NCBI RefSeq assembly: GCF_014652695.1
Contig: NZ_BMZH01000002.1
Location: forward strand, 350,985 to 414,984
Source: Algimonas arctica
GTDB lineage: Bacteria; Pseudomonadota; Alphaproteobacteria; Caulobacterales; Maricaulaceae
Direction of reading: 5' to 3'
Length of the DNA stretch: 64,000 nt
Shown here: positions 38,343-45,833 of the stretch, piece by piece
Position numbering within the stretch: position 1 is the first letter of the stretch
How the letters are laid out: each line of letters starts with the position of its first letter
Made by a program: the position numbers and the translations under genes
The notes under the pieces: model-generated
What the model saw: only the letters and a program-made list of their open reading frames with translations
What the model was told of the DNA's origin: nothing
Database searches by the model: none

Positions 38343-39152
38343 TTAGGCGTATTTTTCGCCCAAATAGACCCGCCGCACATCTTTATTCGCCCGGATTTCG
38401 TCGGGTGTGCCTTCAAACAAGGCTTCGCCCTGGAACAGGATAGACGCGCGGTCGACGATGTCGAGAGTTTCGCGGACGCGGTGATCGGTGATGAGGATGC
38501 CTATACCGCGTTTCTTGAGATAAAGCACCAACTCAGAAATATCGGCAATCGCAATTGGGTCGATTCCGGTAAACGGCTCATCCAGCAGGATGAAAGACGG
38601 GCGTGAAGCGAGGGCGCGCGCGATTTCGACGCGGCGACGTTCCCCGCCTGACAAGGCGAGCGCTGGCGATTTGCGAATGTGCCCAATGTTGAGCTCGTCC
38701 AGCAGCGCATCGACATTATCGTTCCACTTGGAGCGATCTTTTTCCGTCAGCTGCACGACGGCTTTGATGTTTTCTTCCACCGATAGCCCGCGAAAGATCG
38801 ATTGTTCCTGCGGTAGATAGCCGACGCCGAGGCGCGCGCGCTGATACATCGGCAGCCCGGTAATATCTTGACCATCGAGCGTGATCGAGCCGCGATCGGC
38901 CTCAATCAGGCCCATAATCATGTAGAAACTGGTGGTTTTTCCCGCGCCGTTCGGACCCATCAGGGCCACAACTTCCCCGCGTTGCACGGTCAGGGTGATG
39001 TCTTTGACCACGACACGGCCGCGGTAAGCTTTGCCGATATTATTTGCGGCCAGACCCGAGGCCGGCGGAGTCACGACTATAGGTTCGGACGTCAAGCCGG
39101 ATTGATCGGTCGGATGGGGCGAGCCATCAGGATTCGCGAGCGTATCCGTCAT
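38343..39152 (-). CDS. lptB: LPS export ABC transporter ATPase LptB
   Basis: 269 residues from MTDTLANPDG. An unusually long N-terminal extension (about 35 residues, Pro/Thr-rich) precedes the ATPase domain. Walker A GPNGAGKTTSFYMI, Q-loop PQEQSIFRGLS, signature LSGGERRRVEIARAL, Walker B FILLDEPFTGIDP, switch His TDHRVRETLD. It powers LPS extraction with LptFG. Starts 2 bases after the lptA stop. Confidence 0.96.
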   Translation of the reverse strand: MTDTLANPDGSPHPTDQSGLTSEPIVVTPPASGLAANNIGKAYRGRVVVKDITLTVQRGEVVALMGPNGAGKTTSFYMIMGLIEADRGSITLDGQDITGLPMYQRARLGVGYLPQEQSIFRGLSVEENIKAVVQLTEKDRSKWNDNVDALLDELNIGHIRKSPALALSGGERRRVEIARALASRPSFILLDEPFTGIDPIAIADISELVLYLKKRGIGILITDHRVRETLDIVDRASILFQGEALFEGTPDEIRANKDVRRVYLGEKYA

Positions 39153-39154
39153 GA

Positions 39155-39703
39155 CTAGCTGCTTGTCGCCGCGGCTTGTGGGGTATTTTTGATCAAAATT
39201 GCGACTCGGCTCTGCCGTCCACACTGGCGACCTTTACACTCTGAAATCACGCGCGCTTTTTGCGAGCCAAGCTCATAAATCAATCGGGTGCCGCGCACGA
39301 CACTGTCTTCTTGGGTCAGGATGACGTTGCCGGTGACTTCGAACGTGTCTTCCACCGCCATATAGACACCTTTGTCGCCGCGCACTTCTTGTGTCGGCGT
39401 GATGTAAAAGAAATTGCCTGTGGCGACGATGCGTTCAATATCACCCGCCGCTGTTCCGACAGAGGGCGTACCACCCGTGCTGCTCGGTTTGCTATAGATC
39501 ACCATCTTATCCGCTAAAATTCGGACATCGTCTTGCCGCGCATCGACTTGCCCGGTGAGCGTTGTCACGCCCTTGGACGAGACAGCATCATCGGCATAAA
39601 GCTCAATATTACCGCCCGCAGCCCCCGCAAATTGCGCGTGGGCTGAGCCCGCAAAAGCGAGCGCGGCACAGGTGCCAGCTATAAGACGAAGAACGGTTCT
39701 CAT
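39155..39703 (-). CDS. lptA: LPS transport periplasmic bridge protein LptA
   Basis: 182 residues with a signal peptide (1-23, AHA-Q). OstA/LptA beta-jellyroll: GNIELYADDAVSSKGVTTLTGQVDARQDDVRILADKM in part, and EVRGDKGVYMAVEDTFEVTG. Close to the C-terminus lies a two-cysteine CKGRQCG motif that recurs in the neighbouring LptC. Eight bases after lptC. Confidence 0.92.
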   Translation of the reverse strand: MRTVLRLIAGTCAALAFAGSAHAQFAGAAGGNIELYADDAVSSKGVTTLTGQVDARQDDVRILADKMVIYSKPSSTGGTPSVGTAAGDIERIVATGNFFYITPTQEVRGDKGVYMAVEDTFEVTGNVILTQEDSVVRGTRLIYELGSQKARVISECKGRQCGRQSRVAILIKNTPQAAATSS

Positions 39704-39711
39704 AATCTACC

Positions 39712-40920
39712 CTAATTCTCGATGACGATCCGGGTTCGGTCGTCCGTGCCGCAATCCCGGCCTTGGCACTGACCGGAAAAACGGATTGTCTCTGTTACTG
39801 TGTCATAGACGAGGCGGTCGGTCGAGACCGTGTTGCCGCCCGGCTGCACGACAGTCACTTTGCCTGTGACGGTCATCAATGATTTGTCACGCTCATAAAC
39901 ACCCTTGTCGCCGCGTACGTCATTGTCTTCCGAGACGTAGCGAAAGTCACCGACTGCGATAATCTCGCGCACAGCGCCAAGCCGAATTGTCCCCGCGGCG
40001 GCGGCGGGGCTATCCGCTTGATCGCGAAGGATCGTCATATCGTTGGAATAAATCGTTGACCCGTCCTGCACGACAATAACATTCCCGGCCAGATCGGTTG
40101 TGCCGCCAACATAGGTGGCTTGATTGGCACTCACATTAATGGGGCCATCGCCGTCAAAGCCAAAAATCGGACGCGCGATTGCCGCACCGCGTTCAGGCGT
40201 TCCGCGCAGGCCTGCCGCATTATCGCTGTCGCGATTAATGATGCCATCCATACCGTCCTTAAAAATAAAGTTGCGGTAATTATCAAGGATCTCATAGGCA
40301 TTACCATTGACCGTGCCGAAATTCCCGACGCAGGTAATCGGCTCGTCACCAATAATACGTTTTTCGCGTGCAAAGATCCGGGCGTGGGAGGTGACGCAGC
40401 GGTAGCCGTCATCCGTTTCGAGCACGACATTCTGTCGTTCGCTCTCCGGCTTGGTTAAATCGGTGCGCAGATTAAGGATTTTATTGACGTCATCATAGGT
40501 GCCGCCATCCGCCTCAACAAAGCTGCTCTCGGCCCCATCTGCGCGAATGAATTCCAACACCGGCTTGACCAAGGCCACTTCGGTGCGGCTTTCCAACTGC
40601 CGGGTGGCAGAGTCAGATGTCAGGTAAAACGGTAAATTATCCGAGGTGCGGCCGCTATAGCGCGGGTTGATCATACGCACGGATGTATCCGGATCGTCCT
40701 CGATCACCTGTTCATTGCTCTGGGTGACAAAGTAATAAATCAGCAAGGCGACCAAGGCCCCCGAGGCCCCAATCAACATCCGCCGAAGAAAGGCGATCCT
40801 CTGTGTATGTTTCCGTGCCGCAGCCAAGGTGAGCGTGCGTTTTGGCTCCCATAGGCCCAGCGCATCGCTCGCGGCGTGGGACCGTATCGGCAAGTCAGGA
40901 TTTAGCGACATATCAACCAT
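39712..40920 (-). CDS. lptC: LptC with C-terminal LptA-like domain (fusion)
   Basis: 402 residues, about twice the usual LptC length. One membrane anchor (about 47-66), an LptC domain (about 80-215: PRYSGRTSDNLPFYLTSD, YDDVNKILNLRTDL), and a C-terminal OstA-like domain (about 255-402). The last part shares with LptA the VRGDKGVY motif, the VTGKVT/VTGNVI strand and a terminal CQGRDCG-x-IVIEN block. The gene heads lptC-lptA-lptB. The extra domain may lengthen the periplasmic LPS bridge; that is inference. Confidence 0.9.
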   Translation of the reverse strand: MVDMSLNPDLPIRSHAASDALGLWEPKRTLTLAAARKHTQRIAFLRRMLIGASGALVALLIYYFVTQSNEQVIEDDPDTSVRMINPRYSGRTSDNLPFYLTSDSATRQLESRTEVALVKPVLEFIRADGAESSFVEADGGTYDDVNKILNLRTDLTKPESERQNVVLETDDGYRCVTSHARIFAREKRIIGDEPITCVGNFGTVNGNAYEILDNYRNFIFKDGMDGIINRDSDNAAGLRGTPERGAAIARPIFGFDGDGPINVSANQATYVGGTTDLAGNVIVVQDGSTIYSNDMTILRDQADSPAAAAGTIRLGAVREIIAVGDFRYVSEDNDVRGDKGVYERDKSLMTVTGKVTVVQPGGNTVSTDRLVYDTVTETIRFSGQCQGRDCGTDDRTRIVIEN

Positions 40921-41038
40921 CTTGCGCGTCGCTATACAGACGCGAGGCCGCCTTGGGTAGACCCGGTTTTCGTGGATGAGGGGTTTGTAACAGGGGCGCA
41001 GCGCCCCGTTCGTCTACAGAAGGATGCAGAGTGTTAGG

Positions 41039-41046
41039 AAAATAGT
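41039..41046 (+). repeat. Target-site duplication, left copy
   Basis: AAAATAGT directly before the left transposon end; identical to 43538-43545. Eight bases is the usual duplication of the IS1595 family. Confidence 0.9.
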
Positions 41047-41083
41047 GGCTATTATATACTTGACAAAGCAGGCAAATACAGTC
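41047..41083 (+). repeat. Left terminal inverted repeat
   Basis: Begins GGCTATTATATACTT. Contains a perfect -35 hexamer TTGACA (41060-41065), so the end probably doubles as the transposase promoter, 30 bases before its start. Confidence 0.85.
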
Positions 41084-41094
41084 ATTAAACTGGC

Positions 41095-42054
41095 ATGACC
41101 GCCGATATCTACAATCCCATCTTTCTCGACAAAGAAGCCGCTCGCCTTCATTTGGAAGCTACGCGGTGGCCTGAAGGCGCTGTCTGCCCGCATTGTGGCT
41201 CATTCAACGCCCGTGAGCTTAAGGGTAAGTCTCACCGCGCTGGCCTTCGCCAGTGTAACGAGACTGAATGCCGTAAGCAGTTCACCGTCACCGTTGGGAC
41301 CGTGTTTGAGCGCTCTAAGGTTCCTTTGAACAAGTGGTTGTTGGCGACGCACCTGCTCACGTCTTCTAAGAAAGGCATGAGCGCGCATCAAATTCACCGT
41401 ATGCTTGGCGTCACCTACAAAACCGCATGGTTCATGTGTCACCGCATCCGCGAGGCTATGACTGACACGACGCCGCCCCCTATGGGCGGTCCTGATAAGA
41501 TCGTAGAGGCTGATGAGACCTATTATGGCAACAAAGTGAGCCATAAAAAGAAACGCGCTATGAAGCGCTCTGCTACGGCAAAAGGCACTAAGGGCGGCTT
41601 CTCTGGCGTCGGCAACAAATACACCGTCGTTTCGCTTGTCGAACGTGGCGGCTCAATCCGTTCTTTCCATGTGGACCGTGCAGATCGCGCTAACATCCGT
41701 GAAATTCTTGTTCGCAACGTCTCGCGCAAGTCTAACCTTATGACGGATGAAAGCCGCCTCTACACAATCGTAGGTGAGGAATTTAATCGTCACAGCAAGG
41801 TCAATCACTCACGTGGCGAATATGTGCGCGGAGACGCCTACACAAACACGCTAGAGGGCTACTACAGCATCTTTAAGCGCGGCATGGTCGGCACGTATCA
41901 GCATTGTGGTGAAAGCCACCTACAGCGCTACGTCACAGAGTTTGACTTCCGCTACAATGGTCGCGCTTTGAACGATAATGAGCGCCGTGATGCGTGTTTA
42001 CGCGGCATCGAGGGCAAGCGTTTAACTTATCGGCGGACTAATAAAGCCGCGTAA
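41095..42054 (+). CDS. IS1595-family (ISXO2-like) transposase
   Basis: 319 residues, full length and intact. N-terminal zinc ribbon Cys31/Cys34 (CPHCGS) and Cys54/Cys59; HTH region (KKGMSAHQIHRMLGVTYKTAW, 92-112). DDE-type catalytic core with Asp140 in VEADETYYGNK, a second acidic site in MTDESRLY, and the NTLEGYYSIFKRGMVGTYQHC block with Asn/Glu typical of the family. It acts in trans on the GGC-starting ends. Intact frame plus matching TSD suggests recent insertion. Confidence 0.95.
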   Translation: MTADIYNPIFLDKEAARLHLEATRWPEGAVCPHCGSFNARELKGKSHRAGLRQCNETECRKQFTVTVGTVFERSKVPLNKWLLATHLLTSSKKGMSAHQIHRMLGVTYKTAWFMCHRIREAMTDTTPPPMGGPDKIVEADETYYGNKVSHKKKRAMKRSATAKGTKGGFSGVGNKYTVVSLVERGGSIRSFHVDRADRANIREILVRNVSRKSNLMTDESRLYTIVGEEFNRHSKVNHSRGEYVRGDAYTNTLEGYYSIFKRGMVGTYQHCGESHLQRYVTEFDFRYNGRALNDNERRDACLRGIEGKRLTYRRTNKAA

Positions 42055-42339
42055 AGGACGACGCTTTTCTAATCACTGGGGTTGGGTTCCGAGCTGGGAA
42101 CGTAAGTAGAACATCCTATCCACACTGACGCTATTGCGCACAACCTTGAATCGTGCAGAGTCCCCGTGACGACCTTACGAATCAATGAGGCACAAGACGT
42201 TAGCGCGTCTTGTGCCTCGGTTTGAAGGTCTCCGCTTAACTTGTTGAGAGCGACGCGGATACTTCGGAATGGAAACGCAACATGCATTGTAAAACTGAAA
42301 AGTCAATTCGCTCTCTTCTTGCCATCAAGGAGAAAACCA
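42055..42339. other. Non-coding cargo segment of the transposon
   Basis: 285 bases without a credible ORF on either strand, between the transposase stop and the next gene. It holds a perfect 13-bp hairpin (42188-42219) and several shorter dyads. Possible untranslated leader, small RNA or transcription stop; nothing decides among these. Confidence 0.5.
42188..42219 (+). terminator. Strong hairpin after the transposase
   Basis: GAGGCACAAGACG and CGTCTTGTGCCTC pair perfectly around TTAGCG. Only GGTTT follows, so the T-run is weak; structural RNA is an alternative to a terminator. Confidence 0.6.
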
Positions 42340-42606
42340 ATGGCTTACTACGCTATCAGCTACCAGCTTAACAAAGAAAAAGACTACCAGAAACTATGGG
42401 ACGAACTTAAACGTCTAAACGCCCATAAGGCAATGAACTCGTTTTGGTTCTTAGACTTAACTACAGATGAAACTTCAGTGGTCAGAGATCACTTCAAAGG
42501 TTTCAAAGACGATGACGACGCAATCTGCGTTGTAAAAATTGAAAGTAGCCCTAAACATCATATGGCATTCAAGGGGACGAACGACTGGATAAGTAAGCGC
42601 TTCTAG
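42340..42606 (+). CDS. Passenger gene: small Cas2/VapD-sized ferredoxin-like protein
   Basis: 88 residues; AAGGAG seven bases before the ATG is an excellent ribosome site. N-terminal strand YYAISYQLNKEKDYQKLWDEL then a helix, a second strand (FWFLDL), helix (VRDHFKGF) and strand (DDDDAICVVKIE) give the beta-alpha-beta pattern seen in Cas2/VapD-size proteins, in particular small stand-alone families starting with YxISYDLNKP-like residues. No cas1 or CRISPR is nearby. Nuclease function is not shown; the call is by pattern only. Confidence 0.75.
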   Translation: MAYYAISYQLNKEKDYQKLWDELKRLNAHKAMNSFWFLDLTTDETSVVRDHFKGFKDDDDAICVVKIESSPKHHMAFKGTNDWISKRF

Positions 42607-42654
42607 TTTTCCAAGTCTGCTTCATAAACAGGACGGACGCCATAACGGCGTTCG

Positions 42655-42804
42655 TCAATCCAAATCGTTAGCCGCAGAAGACTTGCTATTTTTCCGAGAA
42701 CCTTTTTTCTCATTTTTGGTCTCCTTGAGCGTCTTATTTTCCTTAGGCGGGCTTTCGAGCATCCGCCGGAGTGTTTCTTGAAATTCCTGAGTTGGTTTGG
42801 TCAT
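42655..42804 (-). CDS. Passenger small ORF, 49 residues, charged
   Basis: Starts MTKPTQEFQETLRRMLESPP and continues with a very Lys/Glu/Ser-rich tail. The start region resembles short hypothetical proteins often seen beside transposon genes, from memory only. Its ATG overlaps the ATG of the divergent plus-strand gene (CATG at 42802-42805). No clear ribosome site. Confidence 0.45.
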   Translation of the reverse strand: MTKPTQEFQETLRRMLESPPKENKTLKETKNEKKGSRKNSKSSAANDLD

Positions 42805-43465
42805 GGGTAAAATCGCAAAAGGGTTGGTAAAAACCGCTCCGTTTAAAACGAAACGCACGCAAGAAATACATCCGACCGCCTTAAAATTAATCAAAAAACA
42901 TAAACGCCAGATTGGGGAGGTCATCTACCACTGGAACGCCGCTCAAGGCTCACTCTTTTTCGTTTTTTGGGCCTTACTGGACGTTGAACACGAGGCCGCA
43001 TTAAGTATGTGGCACTCAATTCAAAACGATACCACCCAACGTAACCTTCTTAAAAGCCTAGCTAAGGACACTAAGACACATACACAAAGTGTCCGAAGGT
43101 CCATTCTATGGGCCTGCACGATGATGGATGATCTCGCCGTCCAAAGAAACATTGCCACCCACGTCCAAGTATACCCAATGAATGGCGGTCTACGCCCTAA
43201 TGACGCAACCTCCCAACCAAGGGCCGTCAAGAGATCCACCCAGAACCCTATGGACTCAATATGGCGTGACTTGCGCGGCGACTTAATCGCTATTGAGAAC
43301 TATGCTGGCGGTCTATGGTTAGATGTGATCGCTAAATCTTCGCGACCATGTCATCATAGACCAGTTTTACGATGCGCTCCAGCGAGGAAGCTGGCCACCC
43401 GTCCAAAGCGTCGGGCAAGTGGTAAGTCAAAACGTCAACTCCCGCCTCAATCATCGCCTGAGTAA
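42803..43465 (+). CDS. Passenger gene of unknown function
   Basis: About 220 residues from the ATG at 42803. Basic N-terminus, then a helical core: IGEVIYHWNAAQGSLFFVFWALL, SMWHSIQNDTTQRNLLKSLAK, DDLAVQRNIATHVQVY. No recognised family. The last 45 residues (rich in Arg, Pro, Ser) are antisense to the better-looking 58-residue ORF at 43332-43508, so the C-terminus may be a secondary extension after a frame change. Lies inside the IS1595 transposon. Confidence 0.6.
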   Translation: MGKIAKGLVKTAPFKTKRTQEIHPTALKLIKKHKRQIGEVIYHWNAAQGSLFFVFWALLDVEHEAALSMWHSIQNDTTQRNLLKSLAKDTKTHTQSVRRSILWACTMMDDLAVQRNIATHVQVYPMNGGLRPNDATSQPRAVKRSTQNPMDSIWRDLRGDLIAIENYAGGLWLDVIAKSSRPCHHRPVLRCAPARKLATRPKRRASGKSKRQLPPQSSPE

Positions 43466-43508
43466 CAACAACCTCTTGGTTTTTATCGTCTTTCTTTAGC
43501 GACTGCAT
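43332..43508 (-). CDS. Passenger small ORF, 58 residues
   Basis: Read from the minus strand: MQSLKKDDKNQEVVVTQAMI..., then EAGVDVLTYHLPDALDGWP and SSLERIVKLVYDDMVAKI. Composition and amphipathic helices look like a genuine small protein. Its ATG lies in the inner edge of the right terminal repeat. It overlaps the 3' end of the plus-strand passenger gene by 134 bases. Function unknown. Confidence 0.55.
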   Translation of the reverse strand: MQSLKKDDKNQEVVVTQAMIEAGVDVLTYHLPDALDGWPASSLERIVKLVYDDMVAKI

Positions 43509-43537
43509 TATTCTGCTTTCTTAAGTATATAATAGCC
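43501..43537 (-). repeat. Right terminal inverted repeat
   Basis: Reverse complement begins GGCTATTATATACTT and matches the left end at 31 of 37 positions. Confidence 0.85.
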
Positions 43538-43545
43538 AAAATAGT
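43538..43545 (+). repeat. Target-site duplication, right copy
   Basis: AAAATAGT, identical to 41039-41046. Confidence 0.9.
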
Positions 43546-43666
43546 CCTTTCTTTGTATGTTCACTTTATGTTCTAGTGCTTGAGCGGCCAGACGGGCGGC
43601 GCTTCGACGGGGCCAAAATGGGGCCGCTGTGTCGGGGCGGCAGATTTATGAATGGGATGAAGCGCT

Positions 43667-44959
43667 GTGCGCAAGCCTGACACGATTGAACATCTCTATC
43701 TGGATTTCGACAGCTTTTTTGCGAGCTGCGAACAACAGCGTGACCCGGCGTTACGCGGGCGTCCCATCGGCATTACGCCGACGACGGGGAATGCGAGTTC
43801 AGGTTTTGGCGCTGTCATCGCGGCCTCGCGAGAGGCAAAACGGGCGGGGGTGCGCAATGTCTCCAGCCAAAAAGAGGCGCGGGAAATCTGTCCGGATATT
43901 ATATTCGTCGACCAAGATCCGGCTTTCTATCGCGAAATGCACCACGGGGCGCAGGCCTCGATTAAGTCGGTGCTGCCGATTGGCAAGGTTATGTCGATTG
44001 ATGAGCTGTCGTGTCCGCTATCGCCGGCGCAGATTGCTGATCCACTGGGCACGGCGCACCGTATAAAACGGGCCCTCGCAGCGGGGATTGGTCCGCATAT
44101 CACCGCGTCGATCGGGTTTGCACCGAATGGCCATCTCGCCAAAATCGCGTGTAAACAGGATAAACCGGATGGGGCGACGATCTGGCGGCCCGAAGATTTA
44201 CCCGCCGCGATGCTGCATATTCCGCTCGGCGGGGTGCCGGGGATTGGGTCGGGCATGACCCGTCGTTTGGACGCGGCCGGAATCACGGACATGGCAGGTT
44301 TGCTCGCGACCTCACCCAAGCAATTGCGACACATTTGGGGCAATGTCGCGGGCGAACGATTTTGGTACGCGATGCAAGGCCATGAGGTTATTACGCAGAA
44401 ATCAACGCGCAGTATGATCGGTCATAGTCGCGTGCTGCCCGCGAAATGGCGCGGCACGGACGCGCCTTACGGGTGCGCGCGCATGTTGCTGACAAAGGCC
44501 GCGCGCCGGCTGCGGCGCGAAGGGTTCTACGCCAACACGCTGTATGTCAGTGCGAAAATCCGTATCCGCCCGGGGGCAGAGCCGAAACGTTGGGCTGACA
44601 AGATCGCGCTGCATAGCGCCAATGACGACCGGACGTGCCTCAAAGCGTTGGACCGTATGTGGCAGCCGCTGGCCGCGCATTTGGCGAGACTGCCGTCTGT
44701 GAATATCGCCAATATTATGGTCAGTTTTTCAGGTCTTGTGCCGGAAGGTTCGCGCCAGCTCGACTTCTGGATCGGCGATGACCCAGACCGCAAACGCTGG
44801 GAACAGATCACAGCCACTATCGATCAGGTCAATCTGGCGGCGAACCGGTCCTTGATTACGGTCGGGCCGTGGTCGCCGCCGCCGGGCGGAAATGCAGGCG
44901 GTAAAATTGCCTTTACGCGCGTGCCCGAAGCCGAGGATTTTTGGGAGGATGCTCAATGA
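43667..44959 (+). CDS. Y-family translesion DNA polymerase (DinB/Pol IV-like)
   Basis: 430 residues with a GTG start. Y-family catalytic motifs YLDFDSFFASCEQQ (first Asp) and SIDELSC (Asp-Glu), palm-thumb HhH region GVPGIGSGMTRRLDAAG, little-finger domain from about 235. Longer than typical E. coli DinB (351). It lacks the ImuB-type loss of catalytic acidic residues, so it is probably active. Coupled to a small Cys-rich gene (ATGA overlap). The IS1595 transposon ends 122 bases upstream and could affect its expression. Confidence 0.92.
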   Translation: MRKPDTIEHLYLDFDSFFASCEQQRDPALRGRPIGITPTTGNASSGFGAVIAASREAKRAGVRNVSSQKEAREICPDIIFVDQDPAFYREMHHGAQASIKSVLPIGKVMSIDELSCPLSPAQIADPLGTAHRIKRALAAGIGPHITASIGFAPNGHLAKIACKQDKPDGATIWRPEDLPAAMLHIPLGGVPGIGSGMTRRLDAAGITDMAGLLATSPKQLRHIWGNVAGERFWYAMQGHEVITQKSTRSMIGHSRVLPAKWRGTDAPYGCARMLLTKAARRLRREGFYANTLYVSAKIRIRPGAEPKRWADKIALHSANDDRTCLKALDRMWQPLAAHLARLPSVNIANIMVSFSGLVPEGSRQLDFWIGDDPDRKRWEQITATIDQVNLAANRSLITVGPWSPPPGGNAGGKIAFTRVPEAEDFWEDAQ

Positions 44960-45225
44960 GCTGGAAGACACACCTGCAACTGTCCGACCTCAGTCCGCCA
45001 GAACGGATTGAAATGATCTGTAGCGGCTGCGGCCATGTGACGAAGATCCATCCGGGCGATCCGTTGATCGACACGCATGGTCATCTTTATCTGGATGAGC
45101 TGGAACGCCGCGCGCGATGTCGCCGTTCGGCACTCAAAGGCCGCGCTGGCGGCTGCGGAACCGCTATGCGCCTGCTGCTGTGTAGCAATGCTGAGACCCA
45201 TGCCTTTCAGGCGGGAATTGCGTGA
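44956..45225 (+). CDS. Small zinc-ribbon-like partner of the Y-family polymerase
   Basis: 89 residues from MSWKTHLQLSDLSPPER, overlapping the polymerase stop by 4 bases. Cys22, Cys25 (CSGC), Cys55 and Cys67 (GGCG) could bind one zinc. No family recognised. The tight coupling to the polymerase suggests a shared role in lesion bypass, by context only. Confidence 0.78.
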   Translation: MSWKTHLQLSDLSPPERIEMICSGCGHVTKIHPGDPLIDTHGHLYLDELERRARCRRSALKGRAGGCGTAMRLLLCSNAETHAFQAGIA

Positions 45226-45272
45226 ACTGGAACGGCATTCTCTTTTGGACAGCCGTCAGCTAGCATAGGGTC

Positions 45273-45830
45273 ATGACGCTTTTTATCAGTTTGCTCCGGG
45301 GTATAAATGTCGGGGGACGAAACAAGCTTCCCATGGCTAGCCTGCGGGACTTGCTCAGCGGGATGGGCTACGCGGACGTTCAAACCTATATCCAAAGCGG
45401 AAATTGCCTGTTCCGATCTGCAGAGGATGATCCGGATGTGATATCGCAGAATATTGCAAGGGCGATAGAGGAAAGTTTTGGCTTTCGGCCACACATTTTG
45501 ACGCTGACACAGGCTAGGTTGGACGCTGTTATCGCCGCCAACCCTTATGGTGAGGCCGCCGAAGCAGACCCGAAAACTGTCCATGTCTATTTCATGTCTG
45601 CCGCGCCAACGGCGCCAGACATCACAGCGCTTGATACTATAAAGACCAGCAAAGAGCGGTTCGAATTGAACGGAACAGCGTTCTATCTGTACGCGCCGGA
45701 TGGGATTGGGCGGTCAAAACTCGCGGCCCGGGCCGAGGCGAAACTGGGCGTTCCCGCGACAGCACGCAATTACCGGACGGTCTTAATGCTACGGGATCTT
45801 AGCCAGCAGAGCTCACAGTCGCCAACATAG
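45273..45830 (+). CDS. DUF1697 family protein
   Basis: 185 residues with the hallmark N-terminus FISLLRGINVGGRNKLPMA and QTYIQSGNCLF, and the C-terminal AARAEAKLGVPATARNYRTV. Widely distributed, function unknown. Convergent with the exonuclease gene, 3 bases apart. Confidence 0.9.
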   Translation: MTLFISLLRGINVGGRNKLPMASLRDLLSGMGYADVQTYIQSGNCLFRSAEDDPDVISQNIARAIEESFGFRPHILTLTQARLDAVIAANPYGEAAEADPKTVHVYFMSAAPTAPDITALDTIKTSKERFELNGTAFYLYAPDGIGRSKLAARAEAKLGVPATARNYRTVLMLRDLSQQSSQSPT

Positions 45831-45833
45831 CGT

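Larger units (their letters stand above)
41047..43537 (+). mobile_element. IS1595-family transposon with passenger genes (2491 bp)
   Basis: Complete element. Left end 41047-41083 and right end 43501-43537 are 37-bp imperfect inverted repeats (31 of 37 match; the outermost 15, GGCTATTATATACTT, are identical). An exact 8-bp target duplication AAAATAGT flanks it. Contents: ISXO2-like transposase, a 285-base non-coding part with a strong hairpin, an 88-residue Cas2/VapD-sized protein, a 220-residue unknown protein, and two small minus-strand ORFs. Ordinary IS1595 elements are under about 1.1 kb, so 1.4 kb is cargo. It lies between lptC and a Y-family polymerase gene. Confidence 0.9.

Noticed and set aside
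42340..42606. CRISPR-Cas adaptation locus
   Set aside because: The small protein is only Cas2-sized; there is no cas1, no repeat-spacer array and no leader in the window.
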